Positions 51,538 through 61,663 of a stretch of 64,000 bases of DNA are shown here, piece by piece (the stretch's first letter is position 1; the number at the start of each line of letters is the position of its first letter). The position numbers and the translations under genes were made by a program. The notes under the pieces are model-generated. The model did not search any database. It worked only from the letters and a program-made list of their open reading frames with translations, and was not told the origin of the DNA. The stretch comes from Thermincola carboxydiphila (GTDB lineage Bacteria; Bacillota; Thermincolia; Thermincolales; UBA2595), in assembly GCA_016841045.1 (NCBI GenBank), contig JAENZX010000017.1, positions 1 to 64,000 on the forward strand, in the 5' to 3' direction.

Positions 51538-52107
51538 TTAACCTATCTTTATTTGCCTATCCTGGCCCATCTGGTATAATTCAATTACCACAACACCGTC
51601 TTTTATCCTTGCAATTTCAGGGTGTTCGGGAGCAACATAGTCACCATCCGGTGCACGGGTGATATGGTTTGCAATCCTTAACTGGGTAGGCTGAAGTTTA
51701 AAGGCAGCCACAGTAGCATCCTCATTTCCTGTTGCCCCGGCATGGACTACACCTCTAAGAGCGCCCATAACTACAATGTTACCTGACGCGATAATCTCCG
51801 AACCGGGATTAACATCCCCAAGTACTACGACATTACCGTCAAATTGGATGCTTTGACCTGACCTGACAGTCCTCTTAATTAAAATAGTATTCTCGTCGGC
51901 AATAGCCTGCTGTAATGGTTCATTACCCACCGATACCGGTTTGCTGATAGGTTTAGCAGCAGCAGCTTTAGTTTCTACTTCTTTGGTGACAGCAGCCGGA
52001 ATCTCACTCTCTTCGAATTCAAAACGGTTGTCGACTTCAAAGCTATTTTCCCTTTTCATAAATAACTTCTTGCCTTTCTTTGAACCTTTATTCTTCTTCA
52101 AAACCAT
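51538..52107 (-). CDS. minC: Septum-site determining protein MinC, atypical N-terminus
   Basis: The last 100 residues or so are a normal MinC_C beta-helix domain (RSGQSIQFDGNVVVLGDVN, GSEIIASGNIVVMGALRG, AFKLQPTQLRIANHITR). The preceding 90 residues are a Lys/Glu/Ala-rich, probably unstructured segment and do not look like the FtsZ-inhibiting MinC_N domain. At 189 residues it is shorter than the usual 210-230. ATG 52107 is close to GGGGAG; TTG two codons later has better spacing. It is the first gene of minC-minD-minE. Confidence 0.88.
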   Translation of the reverse strand: MVLKKNKGSKKGKKLFMKRENSFEVDNRFEFEESEIPAAVTKEVETKAAAAKPISKPVSVGNEPLQQAIADENTILIKRTVRSGQSIQFDGNVVVLGDVNPGSEIIASGNIVVMGALRGVVHAGATGNEDATVAAFKLQPTQLRIANHITRAPDGDYVAPEHPEIARIKDGVVVIELYQMGQDRQIKIG

Positions 52108-52188
52108 CGCTCCCCGGATGTTGGTCACATTTTCGAGAAATCCTTGGTTTTAAATTCTACAAAAGGAATTTAAATCCTGCCAAGAAGC

Positions 52189-52230
52189 AAAAAAAACCCA
52201 GGGCTTTTTTGCCCCCGGTTTTTTTATTTT
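52189..52230 (-). terminator. Terminator of the mre-mrdA operon
   Basis: AACCGGGGGC-AAAAAA-GCCCTGGGTT followed by T runs on the minus strand, 22 bases after the mrdA stop. It separates the mre operon from minCDE. Confidence 0.85.
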
Positions 52231-52251
52231 ATGACATCATTCTGTTGTTTT

Positions 52252-54285
52252 CTATTCCTCTGATCGTGCCGCCACGCCAATTTGCGATGGTTTAACATTA
52301 AAATAAGCCGCCAGAGTATCCTTTACTACAAGACCAGCCGTTGAACCGCCATGACCGGCGTTTTCCATAATTGCTGCTACAGCAACCTGAGGGTTGTCAT
52401 AGGGAGCATAGGCAACAAACCAGCCGTGTGTAGGTTTTTCTTTACCGAACTTGTCCTTTCCCGTCTGTGCAGTTCCTGTTTTACCTGCTATTTTAACAGG
52501 GAAGTTGGCATAAATGCCGTAAGCTGTACCCCCTGGTTCAACTACGGCCCTCATACCGCGTCGTACAGCATTAAGAGTTTTGTCGCTGATATTAATTCGC
52601 TCAACCATTTTCTTATCAATCTTTGTAACTGTATTGCCTTTATAATCCACAACCCGGTCAACCAGATAAGGTTGGTATCTAGTACCACCATTGGCAATTG
52701 TGGCAATATAATTGGCCAATTGAATAGGAGTATAAGAGTTATAGCCCTGTCCTATTGACATTATAATTGTTTCAAATTCACGCCACTCGATATTCCAATA
52801 TTTCTTTATCTTGTAATCGGCATTCAGCGCATTAATCCTCTGAGTTTTTTCTCGATTAATTCTCTTGCGCTCCCGTTCACCTTCGGCTTTTTCCAATTTC
52901 TCTGCAAACTCTTTTTCTATTGTATCTAATTGTTCGTTGTATTTCTTTTGCAAAGAAGGCTCATTCAAATTTCTTTTCCATTCGGGATTCGGAGCCAGCC
53001 CCGCCATTTCAGTCGGGAGATCAATACCGGTCTTCTGACCCAGTCCGAACAGGTGAGCATATTTATACAGAATGTCTACACCGGCCCTTAAGCCCATTTG
53101 ATAAAAGTAAACGTTACAGGAGGTCTGTATTGCCTTCACCAAGTCCACAGTCCCATGTCCGCTAGGTTTCCAGCAGCCATATGACCTACCGTATAGATAG
53201 ACCGAACCTGGATCAAAATAGGTTTCACTGGCAGTTGCTTTTTTTTCTTCCAGAATAGCTGCTGCAACAACCATTTTAAAAGTTGATCCGGGCGGATAAG
53301 CCATTAGAGCCCTGTTGTTAAAAGCAGGAAACGGGTTCTTTTCTTTATCAGCTCCAAATAACGCTTCACTTTGAGCTGGCGTTATTTTGCCGTTAAAAAT
53401 ATTGGGATCAAACCCAGGCTTGCTGGCCATGGCAATAACCTTACCTGAATTAACATCCAGCATAACTATTGCCCCGGCTTTAGCCATGGGAAACCCATTC
53501 TCCTGTAGATTAGCCATTGTCCGCTCTAGAGACTCCTCTGCAGCTTTCTGGACCTTATAATCTATATTCAAAATCAGGTTATTGCCCGGAACTGAACCCT
53601 TGATGTCTAAAGGCGGTCGGTTTACAGGCCGCTGAGACTTATCAACCTCAACCAACATATGACCATCCTGGCCCCTAAGGTATTTTTCATAAGTGTTTTC
53701 CAGTCCCGCCTGGCCAAACCTATCACCCAGACTATATCCATCATCCTTGTGCTTCTCCAACTGACCGGGAGTTATCTCTCTTACATAACCAAGTATATGT
53801 GGCATAAAGTCATTATACACATACTGTCGCATGGGTTCAACATTAATCACAACACCTGGAAGCCTATTTTCTTCAATCTTTGTAACTACATCCAGAGGAA
53901 CATCTTTTGCTATTTTTATAGGTTCATACTTCCGCACCTTTTTATCATTCATAGCTGCCAATATTTCATCAGGACTCATCTTAAGCATTGACGCAAGACG
54001 GTTTACCACCTGCTCCTGATCCTTTTCAGCTATGCCCAGATAGCTTATAGACACACTGTAGACCGGCCGGTCCTTAACAATTATGGTCTTACCGGTGCGA
54101 TCCAGTACTTCTCCTCTTTTTGCAGGAATCGGTATTAATCTGATGCGGTTTTGCTCAGATGCAGTTTGGTACTCCTCAGTTTGCACTAATTGTAAATAAG
54201 CCAGTCGAGATGCCAGGATAATGAAAATAAGTGTGATAATTGCTGTAAAGATTTTAAGTTTTTTATCTATGTTTTTATCTGCCAT
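52252..54285 (-). CDS. mrdA: Penicillin-binding protein 2 (elongasome transpeptidase)
   Basis: A class B PBP of 677 residues: an N-terminal membrane anchor (about 11-30), a pedestal domain (QNRIRLIPIPAKRGEVLDR), and the transpeptidase domain with active-site STFK, SCN (TSCNVYFYQ) and KTGTAQ motifs. A charged coiled insert lies at about residues 435-490 (EKEFAEKLEKAEGERERKR). It cross-links wall peptides during elongation together with RodA and MreBCD. Confidence 0.96.
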   Translation of the reverse strand: MADKNIDKKLKIFTAIITLIFIILASRLAYLQLVQTEEYQTASEQNRIRLIPIPAKRGEVLDRTGKTIIVKDRPVYSVSISYLGIAEKDQEQVVNRLASMLKMSPDEILAAMNDKKVRKYEPIKIAKDVPLDVVTKIEENRLPGVVINVEPMRQYVYNDFMPHILGYVREITPGQLEKHKDDGYSLGDRFGQAGLENTYEKYLRGQDGHMLVEVDKSQRPVNRPPLDIKGSVPGNNLILNIDYKVQKAAEESLERTMANLQENGFPMAKAGAIVMLDVNSGKVIAMASKPGFDPNIFNGKITPAQSEALFGADKEKNPFPAFNNRALMAYPPGSTFKMVVAAAILEEKKATASETYFDPGSVYLYGRSYGCWKPSGHGTVDLVKAIQTSCNVYFYQMGLRAGVDILYKYAHLFGLGQKTGIDLPTEMAGLAPNPEWKRNLNEPSLQKKYNEQLDTIEKEFAEKLEKAEGERERKRINREKTQRINALNADYKIKKYWNIEWREFETIIMSIGQGYNSYTPIQLANYIATIANGGTRYQPYLVDRVVDYKGNTVTKIDKKMVERINISDKTLNAVRRGMRAVVEPGGTAYGIYANFPVKIAGKTGTAQTGKDKFGKEKPTHGWFVAYAPYDNPQVAVAAIMENAGHGGSTAGLVVKDTLAAYFNVKPSQIGVAARSEE

Positions 54286-54304
54286 TATGAGCCCCCCGTC
54301 TGTA

Positions 54305-54805
54305 TTACATGTCTGTAACTCTTAGCAGGCCTTTCTGTGACGAGGCATAGATTCTTTTGTATATAAAAATTGTAAGGAAACTGTTGTAAGCTGCCGTAAT
54401 CAAAATAACACCTCTGATATAGCTGAAAGAGCCGGTTGAAATGTCAACCGTCAGTCTGAACAGATATAGCATAAACTCATTCGCTGAAGTTCCAATGAAG
54501 ACGACAAACATAGGAATTAACAAATTTTCTTTATAAATCCTTCTTTCCAAAAGACCACATAGATGTCCAGTAATTAATTTTGCTAGTATATTCATCCCCA
54601 TGTTCTGGCCAAAAGCAAGGTCCTGTAATAGTCCTCCAATTAATCCAGCCAACGCTCCCTCTTTAGGGCCGTGTAGAATGGCATAAAAGATAATAATAAC
54701 CAATACCAAATCTGGTTTAACACCGAAAACGGTTAGGTGGGAAAAGACTGTAGACTGTAGTATAAGGCTGGATAAAAAAAGTACTGTTAGTGTTAAATAC
54801 CTCAT
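54305..54805 (-). CDS. mreD: Rod shape-determining protein MreD
   Basis: A 166-residue membrane protein with about five spans and the family's LVLVIIIFYAILHGPKEGAL and GLLQDLAFGQNMGMN motifs. It is part of the elongasome with MreB and MreC. Its start is contiguous with the mreC stop. Confidence 0.93.
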   Translation of the reverse strand: MRYLTLTVLFLSSLILQSTVFSHLTVFGVKPDLVLVIIIFYAILHGPKEGALAGLIGGLLQDLAFGQNMGMNILAKLITGHLCGLLERRIYKENLLIPMFVVFIGTSANEFMLYLFRLTVDISTGSFSYIRGVILITAAYNSFLTIFIYKRIYASSQKGLLRVTDM

Positions 54806-55666
54806 TTACTCCACTCCATACGAAAGGGTATTTCCGGTTTGATCAAAGACATTCTTTATTATAAAAACTTCTTCAATACGATTAAAATCAACAAAAGGCT
54901 GAAGAATTGCGTATTTCTCCAATCCATTTGATTCAGTTTCAACTTTTACAACTCTGCCTATGGGAAGTCCTTTGGGGAAAATCTCTCCAAATCCGGAAGT
55001 AACTACGACCTGTTTTTCTCGTATAGGAGCATCTTTAGCGATATATCTCATTTTCAGCTGACCTGTATTATCACCTAGTCCTTCAACAACACCGGGAATC
55101 CTTGTAACTTGTATCAACGCTCCCGCTGCACTGCTGCTTTCGATAACAAGCAAAACCTCAGCAGAATATTTGGATACATTGATGACGTGTCCTACCAAAC
55201 CCTGATTTGTGACGACCACCATATTTTTTTTTACTCCGTCAGATTCACCTCGATTTAAGGTGATGGTTTTATACCAGTTAGAAGGATTGCGCCCAGCTAC
55301 AGAGGCCGAGATCAGCTCATACTGTCCACTGACAGTATCTTTAAACTTCATCATATCCCGAAGCCTGAGGTTCTGGTAACCGTATTCCTTAAGCAGAAGA
55401 TTTTCCGATTTCAAAGCCGCTAACTGATCCCTGAGCTTCTGATTTTCTTCTTTAATCTCCCCTATCCTAAACACCGAACCAACAGTACTTAGGCTTCTGA
55501 TTACCCTGGAAAGTCCGTTTTCCACTGGTGTCACAATGTTTTTGGTAATCTTTTCAAACGGGGTAAGACGTAATCTTTCTTCACCGGTGACATTGACAAG
55601 CAAAACAGCAAGCACAGCCAACACTAAAAAGCCTGCCATATACCTGTTTATAATTAACCGGAGCAT
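54806..55666 (-). CDS. mreC: Rod shape-determining protein MreC
   Basis: A 286-residue bitopic protein: one N-terminal helix (about 8-26), a coiled coil (about 68-98, KEENQKLRDQLAALKSENLL) and two beta-barrel domains (VVVTNQGLVGHV, VVTSGFGEIFPKGLPIGRV). It links MreB to the wall-synthesis enzymes outside. It lies 15 bases from mreB. Confidence 0.96.
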   Translation of the reverse strand: MLRLIINRYMAGFLVLAVLAVLLVNVTGEERLRLTPFEKITKNIVTPVENGLSRVIRSLSTVGSVFRIGEIKEENQKLRDQLAALKSENLLLKEYGYQNLRLRDMMKFKDTVSGQYELISASVAGRNPSNWYKTITLNRGESDGVKKNMVVVTNQGLVGHVINVSKYSAEVLLVIESSSAAGALIQVTRIPGVVEGLGDNTGQLKMRYIAKDAPIREKQVVVTSGFGEIFPKGLPIGRVVKVETESNGLEKYAILQPFVDFNRIEEVFIIKNVFDQTGNTLSYGVE

Positions 55667-55681
55667 TTAACCCCCGCCTTT

Positions 55682-56758
<1,077 letters not shown>

Positions 56759-56784
56759 TTATCTTCATGTAATGATTTTAACTT

Positions 56785-57480
56785 CTATATAATCCCCTGT
56801 TCTTTAAGACTGACAAAATCCTTCTCACCTATAATTATATGGTCAAGAACCTGTATTCCTATTATCTTCCCTACCTCTGCCAATCTTCGTGTAATTTCGA
56901 TATCCTCCACACTTGGTGTCGGGTCGCCGCTGGGATGATTATGAGCCAATATCAATGCAGCAGCGCTCCTCTTTATGGAATTTTTGAAAAGCTCCCTTGG
57001 ATGAACGAGGGAAGAGTTAAGACTTCCTACAGAAATAATCTCAACAGCAATTACGTGATGTTTAGTATTAAGATACACCGCTTTAAAATACTCACGATCA
57101 TAATATCGCATTCGTTCCTTGAGCAAGTTAAATACATCTGCCGGGCCGCTTATTATACTTTTGGGTGCAGCGACCTCACAGGCCAGCCTGCGGCCAAGTT
57201 CGACAGCCGCCTTAAGCTGAGCTGCCTTGGCCGGGCCAATACCGTTAATATTGCAAAGCTCCCCAACTTCTTTTTCGGCAAGCCCCATAAGCCCCTCTGA
57301 TTTAACAAGTAAAAAAGTAGCCAAATCAACTGCACTCATGGACTTATTCCCTGTTCTTAAGAGCACAGCCAGAAGCTCCGCAATCGTCAATGCCTCGGGT
57401 CCGTTTTTGAGCATCTTTTCTCTGGGACGCATATCTTCAGGAAGCTCTTTTATTCTAATTCGGTAACCAACTGAATCCAT
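56785..57480 (-). CDS. radC: RadC/DUF2466 JAB-domain protein
   Basis: A 231-residue protein with an N-terminal helix-hairpin-helix-like region (LCNINGIGPAKAAQLKAAVELG) and a C-terminal JAMM metalloprotease-like domain (LAHNHPSGDPTPSVEDI). Despite its name a role in DNA repair is not secure. It lies between maf and mreB as in Bacillus. Confidence 0.96.
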   Translation of the reverse strand: MDSVGYRIRIKELPEDMRPREKMLKNGPEALTIAELLAVLLRTGNKSMSAVDLATFLLVKSEGLMGLAEKEVGELCNINGIGPAKAAQLKAAVELGRRLACEVAAPKSIISGPADVFNLLKERMRYYDREYFKAVYLNTKHHVIAVEIISVGSLNSSLVHPRELFKNSIKRSAAALILAHNHPSGDPTPSVEDIEITRRLAEVGKIIGIQVLDHIIIGEKDFVSLKEQGII

Positions 57481-57533
57481 TAATTAACTCCTAAACTAAA
57501 ATCCAAACCTAGTCCAAACAACAATTCAAAAAA

Positions 57534-58112
57534 TCAGACTAAAACCTCTACACCAAAATCCTTTAATGCCAAAGCAACTTTAGTAAGAGGAAGACCTACT
57601 ACATTAAAATAACAACCGTTAATTCTCTCCACGAGGATTGACCCAAGCCCTTGTATCCCGTAAGAACCGGCTTTATCCATAGGCTCACCTGAATCCACAT
57701 ATGCCAACAATTCTTTATCCGTAAGTTCACGGAAAACAACCTCTGTTGTACTACTGTCTTTAACAAATTTACTTGTAGCAGTATCGATTATACAAAAACC
57801 GGTTATAACCAAATGAGTGGAACCATTCAAGGTTCTAAGGGTATTAAGGGCATCTTCCCGGTCCAACGGTTTACCCAAAATTATGTCGTTGTAAACCACT
57901 ACCGTATCAGCACCTATGACAATACCTTCATTAACAACGTCGGCTGCCTCCCTGGCTTTACGGTAAGCTAATTCACATACAGCATCCTGCGGGCGTAAAT
58001 GTTTGTCCAGTGTCTCATCCACAGGTTTGAAAAGCACTTCAAACCGAAGTCCTATTTGTTTAAGTAGTTCCTGCCTTCTGGGTGATGCAGACGCTAAAAT
58101 CAGTTTTTTCAT
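57534..58112 (-). CDS. maf: Maf-family nucleotide pyrophosphatase
   Basis: A 192-residue Maf protein (LILASASPRRQELLKQIG, GADTVVVYNDIILGKP, GSYGIQGLGSILVERINGCYFNVVGLP). These enzymes hydrolyse non-canonical or modified nucleoside triphosphates (dTTP/UTP type) and may affect septum formation. ATG 58112 begins the conserved KKLILAS; upstream in-frame codons have no better ribosome site. Confidence 0.95.
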   Translation of the reverse strand: MKKLILASASPRRQELLKQIGLRFEVLFKPVDETLDKHLRPQDAVCELAYRKAREAADVVNEGIVIGADTVVVYNDIILGKPLDREDALNTLRTLNGSTHLVITGFCIIDTATSKFVKDSSTTEVVFRELTDKELLAYVDSGEPMDKAGSYGIQGLGSILVERINGCYFNVVGLPLTKVALALKDFGVEVLV

Positions 58113-58319
58113 AACATCCATCCGAAACATTTGATAATATTACTAACACTTACTTTAACTAGCTTTCCCACGGTATGACAAAAAATGCGTCTATAAAATA
58201 TACGAAAACATCTTCATTTTTTAGACAGTTTTCGTTTTTTTCCTCATTTCAGTGTATCATTTTTGACATTTGATGACAAGCAGTATTAACCTAATGAAAA
58301 ATGTTACAGGTATAAACCG

Positions 58320-58357
58320 CCAAAAACCCAGTTCAATACACATACTGAACTGGGTTA
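58320..58357 (-). terminator. Terminator after the hndB-like gene
   Basis: A perfect 11-bp stem AACCCAGTTCA/TGAACTGGGTT is followed by TTTTTGG on the minus strand. The remaining gap to maf (58131-58318) shows no gene; it has A/T-rich stretches only. Confidence 0.88.
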
Positions 58358-58400
58358 AGGTTTCATAATTTGCCAATATATTTCTTAATATTTTTCAAGT

Positions 58401-58760
58401 CTAGTCGTTCCTGGTAGATAATACCCATTTATCTACCGGATTACCGCCTAAGACATGTTCTTTAATGACTTCTCTGACTCTGTCGGGAGTCATCTCTCCG
58501 TACATAATTACAGGTTGTCCCGGCATAGATACCTCTACAACAGGTTCATATGAACAGAGTCCGATACAACCAACATGAGTAACAATAACATTTCTGTCCG
58601 TACCCAGGGTCGAATCAATCTCATCCAACACCTCCTGTGCACCTGCCTTTATCCCGCAAGTTCCCATGCCGATGGTTATTCTGGGTGATTTCCTATCCTG
58701 TTCCATTGCTTTTTCTGATATAATGCGATTTTTAATTTGTTCCAACTCCTGTAAGTTCAA
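58401..58760 (-). CDS. hndB: HndB-like thioredoxin-fold [2Fe-2S] subunit
   Basis: A 119-residue protein of the NADP-reducing hydrogenase HndB type: C35 in GMGTCGIKAG and C65/C69 in VGCIGLCSYEP. It carries a [2Fe-2S] cluster and feeds the NuoF-like flavoprotein. TTG 58760 is chosen because GGAGGTGAT precedes it; the longer frame to 58811 lies across that site. Unusually it follows nuoF after a terminator and 377 bases, and no catalytic HndD is nearby. Confidence 0.85.
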   Translation of the reverse strand: MNLQELEQIKNRIISEKAMEQDRKSPRITIGMGTCGIKAGAQEVLDEIDSTLGTDRNVIVTHVGCIGLCSYEPVVEVSMPGQPVIMYGEMTPDRVREVIKEHVLGGNPVDKWVLSTRND

Positions 58761-58864
58761 AAGAATCACCTCCTGCAATATTCTATATAAATTGTTCGAC
58801 AAGTCCGACAATTTTCCTGTCTGCAGGCGGCTGCCTTATGTTGGGAAGAAGGAATCCCATAAGT

Positions 58865-58935
58865 ACATGGGGCCCTCTTTCTTTTTAATTAGTAGTCTCC
58901 CGCATCTGAGGGCGGGGGAATCCGGCGAGGCATTG
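58865..58935. repeat. Dispersed repeat, copy 2 (similar to 7397-7468)
   Basis: ACATGGGG, TTTCTTTTTA, AGTAGTCTCCCG, CTGAGGGCGGGGGAAT and CCGGCGAGG match copy 1 at 7397 in order. A TCCCGC/GCGGGGG pairing can form. In this copy it sits between nuoF and the hndB-like gene, where it seems to split an operon. Confidence 0.6.
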
Positions 58936-59053
58936 CACCGATTTTCCGCACCTGGAATTGTTAAAGCAGTACTTTTTGGGGAAAATGAAAATTTAGAATC
59001 AACAGAGGAATTTGATGACCTCGGTAGACAATTGAAGATAGTCGAGACTTAAA

Positions 59054-59085
59054 TAAAAAAAAAACCCATTAAAAAAATGGGGTTA
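59054..59085 (-). terminator. Terminator after nuoF
   Basis: AACCCCATT-TTTTT-AATGGGTT is followed by a long T run on the minus strand, 53 bases after the nuoF stop. It would stop nuoE-nuoF transcripts before hndB. Confidence 0.88.
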
Positions 59086-59137
59086 TTTAATAGAGTTTTT
59101 AAATCGCCTAACTAAACATATGTTTTCAAAATAAAAT

Positions 59138-60925
59138 TTATTTTTTTATCGCCTTGAAATGGCACTTCTTGATACACTCTTCACATTTAATACATTTATC
59201 AGGATCAATCTCGTGGAGTTCCTTTGGTTTTCCCTTTATGGCTCCAACGGGGCATACTTTAGTACATGCCCCACATTTTTTACATTCTTCAGGAATAATT
59301 CTTATTTTGCTCAACTTTTTACATACTCCGGCGGGACATACTTTATCCCTGATATGGGCCATGTACTCTTCCTCAAAGTATCTTAATGTACTAAGAACAG
59401 GGTTTGGCGCACTTTGTCCAAGACCGCAGAGTGACGTTTCTTTTATACCGTGACCTAGCTCCTTTAGCAGGTCTATATCTTCCTCCCGGCCCCGGCCTTC
59501 AGTTATTCTTTCCAAAATCTCCAGCATCCTTTTGGTACCGACGCGGCAGGGAGTACATTTGCCACAGGATTCATCACAGGTAAACTCAAGATAAAATTTG
59601 GCAATATCAACCATACAGTCACTATCATCCATAACGATGAGGCCACCCGAACCCATCATTGACCCTGCTTCTAAAAGGCTATCATACTCAATGGGAATAT
59701 CAATAAGGGTTGCCGGGATACAGCCTCCTGACGGTCCCCCGGTTTGGGCTGCTTTAAATTCCCTCCCGTCGGGAATACCTCCGCCAATATCATAAATTAC
59801 CTCTCTTAGTGAGATTCCCATGGGTACTTCAATCAATCCTGTATTGCCAATTTTTCCGGCAATGGCAAATACTTTTGTACCTTTGCTCTTTTCCGTTCCA
59901 AAGGAGGCATACCACTCAGGCCCCTTAAGGATTACAGCTGGTATGTTGGCAAGAGTCTCGACATTGTTAATCAGGGTCGGCTTGCCCCATAACCCTTTCT
60001 GGGCAGGAAACGGCGGTCTTGGGCGGGGTTCCCCCCGGTTCCCTTCTATTGATGTAATTAGGGCAGTTTCTTCACCACAGACAAACGCCCCAGCTCCAAG
60101 CCGGAGTTCAATGTCAAAATCAAACTCCGTTTCAAAAAGCTTTTTACCCAATAGACCCTTTTGTCTGGCCTGTTTTATAGCATTGTTCAAACGTTCTACA
60201 GCAATAGCATACTCAGCCCTTACGTACACAAAGCCCTGCCTGGCACCTATTGCGTAACCTGCTATTGCCATTGCTTCGAGCACAGAATGAGGGTCACCCT
60301 CAAGGATACTCCTATCCATAAAAGCCCCGGGGTCACCTTCGTCTGCATTGCAAATAACGTATTTAATATCATCCACTGATTTACGGGTCAGCTCCCACTT
60401 AAGACCTGTTGGAAAGCCTCCTCCTCCCCTGCCCCTGAGTTCAGATTTTTTAATTATATTAACAACTTCTTCAGGGGTCGATTCAGTCAGCACCTTACCC
60501 AAGGCCTTATAGCCATCCCTGGCAATGTATTCTTCAATATCATCAGGATTTATATGTCCACAATTGCGTAAGGCAATTCTCACTTGTTTCCGAAAAAAGT
60601 CAACCTCGTCAATCTTTTCCGTGGGCTCATAAGTCTGGGGGTCCTTAAAAAGGAGCCGTTCGATAATTTCTCCACCCAGAATATGTCGTTCAATAATTTC
60701 GCCGACATCTTCAACCCTAACTTCACAATACATGGTTCCCCGAGGCAGAATAACCATCACAGGGCCTCTGGCACAAAAACCAAAGCATCCGGTGTGAACA
60801 ACCCTGACCTGTTCTGACAAACCTCTTTCCCTAACCTGTTTTTCCAGTTCGTTTTGCACTTCCTGGCTTTCTGTAGAGACACATGCCGTCCCGCGGCATA
60901 TTAGAATATGAGAACTATGGGTCAC
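59138..60925 (-). CDS. nuoF: NuoF/HndC-like NADH-oxidising flavoprotein subunit
   Basis: A 595-residue subunit: an N-terminal thioredoxin-like [2Fe-2S] domain (about 5-110), the FMN/NADH-binding NuoF core (GRGGGGFPTGLKWEL, ICNADEGDPGAFMDR, GAGAYICGEE-like GAGAFVCGEETALI), a SLBB region, the 4Fe-4S motif ESCGKCTPCRVG, and a C-terminal 2[4Fe-4S] ferredoxin domain (CKKCGACTKVCP, CIKCEECIKKC). Such subunits are found in electron-bifurcating hydrogenases and NADH-dependent formate dehydrogenases. GTG 60925 follows GGAGGAT; nuoE lies 24 bases upstream. Confidence 0.95.
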   Translation of the reverse strand: MTHSSHILICRGTACVSTESQEVQNELEKQVRERGLSEQVRVVHTGCFGFCARGPVMVILPRGTMYCEVRVEDVGEIIERHILGGEIIERLLFKDPQTYEPTEKIDEVDFFRKQVRIALRNCGHINPDDIEEYIARDGYKALGKVLTESTPEEVVNIIKKSELRGRGGGGFPTGLKWELTRKSVDDIKYVICNADEGDPGAFMDRSILEGDPHSVLEAMAIAGYAIGARQGFVYVRAEYAIAVERLNNAIKQARQKGLLGKKLFETEFDFDIELRLGAGAFVCGEETALITSIEGNRGEPRPRPPFPAQKGLWGKPTLINNVETLANIPAVILKGPEWYASFGTEKSKGTKVFAIAGKIGNTGLIEVPMGISLREVIYDIGGGIPDGREFKAAQTGGPSGGCIPATLIDIPIEYDSLLEAGSMMGSGGLIVMDDSDCMVDIAKFYLEFTCDESCGKCTPCRVGTKRMLEILERITEGRGREEDIDLLKELGHGIKETSLCGLGQSAPNPVLSTLRYFEEEYMAHIRDKVCPAGVCKKLSKIRIIPEECKKCGACTKVCPVGAIKGKPKELHEIDPDKCIKCEECIKKCHFKAIKK

Positions 60926-60949
60926 TTGAATAACATCCTCCTTAATGGA

Positions 60950-61489
60950 CTAAGCATGAGTGGTACTCTGTTCCCCCGTTTTATATTTTTGCAAAATTTC
61001 CTCCAATTGATCTGCATCCAGGCGGCCATGTACTTCCTCATTTATAGTGAGTACTGGGGCCATTCCGCATGCCCCAATACATCTGGTCGCTTCAAGACCG
61101 TACTTTCGGTCTTCACTTATTTCACCTATTTTGATCCCAAACTCGTCACGTATCTTTTGGACAAGTTCGCCTGCACCTTTTACATAACAAGCAGTTCCCA
61201 TACATACTGCGAGGTTATAATCAGCTCTTGGGGTCATAGTAAACAGGGAATAAAATGTTACTACACCATAAACATCAGCTAAAGGGACTCCCAGACCTTG
61301 AGATATATGATATTGAACCTCCTCAGGAAGATACCCGTATACCTGCTGAGCCTGATGAAGAACCGGAATTAAGGCACCTGGCTGTCCTTTGAATTCTTCC
61401 AAAATAGAGTTAAGTTTTTCAAGTTTTTCATCATGACCCTTTTTGCAGCAATTGTCTTCCCCGTTAGTACATTTACATTGTTCTGTCAA
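60950..61489 (-). CDS. nuoE: NuoE/HndA-like [2Fe-2S] subunit
   Basis: A 179-residue subunit with a helical N-terminus and a thioredoxin-fold [2Fe-2S] domain; cluster ligands are in CMGTACYVKGAGE and RCIGACGMAP. A Cys-rich start (QCKCTNGEDNCCKKGHDE) of about 20 residues precedes the fold and is not usual for the family. TTG 61489 follows GGAGGG. It pairs with NuoF encoded next. Confidence 0.94.
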   Translation of the reverse strand: MTEQCKCTNGEDNCCKKGHDEKLEKLNSILEEFKGQPGALIPVLHQAQQVYGYLPEEVQYHISQGLGVPLADVYGVVTFYSLFTMTPRADYNLAVCMGTACYVKGAGELVQKIRDEFGIKIGEISEDRKYGLEATRCIGACGMAPVLTINEEVHGRLDADQLEEILQKYKTGEQSTTHA

Positions 61490-61663
61490 TTAACTCCCTC
61501 CTACATACATCCAAACTTAATTAGGAGCCTACAATGTATTGTACCTATTATACATTCCTTCTATGCAATTCAATTCAACCCAGATGTATGTTTTCACCCA
61601 CGTGTATATTTTCCAAAACTTTTACTCGCCTTGCTTAGAACACTTAAATGATGATGTTTTCAA

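Noticed and set aside
58666-59052. 128-aa plus-strand ORF across the hndB start and the dispersed repeat
   Set aside because: It is antisense to hndB in its first half and runs through a repeat in its second; no start site is evident.
61490-61600. Rex operator upstream of nuoE
   Set aside because: No TTGTGA-N6-TCACAA or TTGTTAA-N4-TTAACAA-like palindrome was found, so Rex control is stated only as inference.
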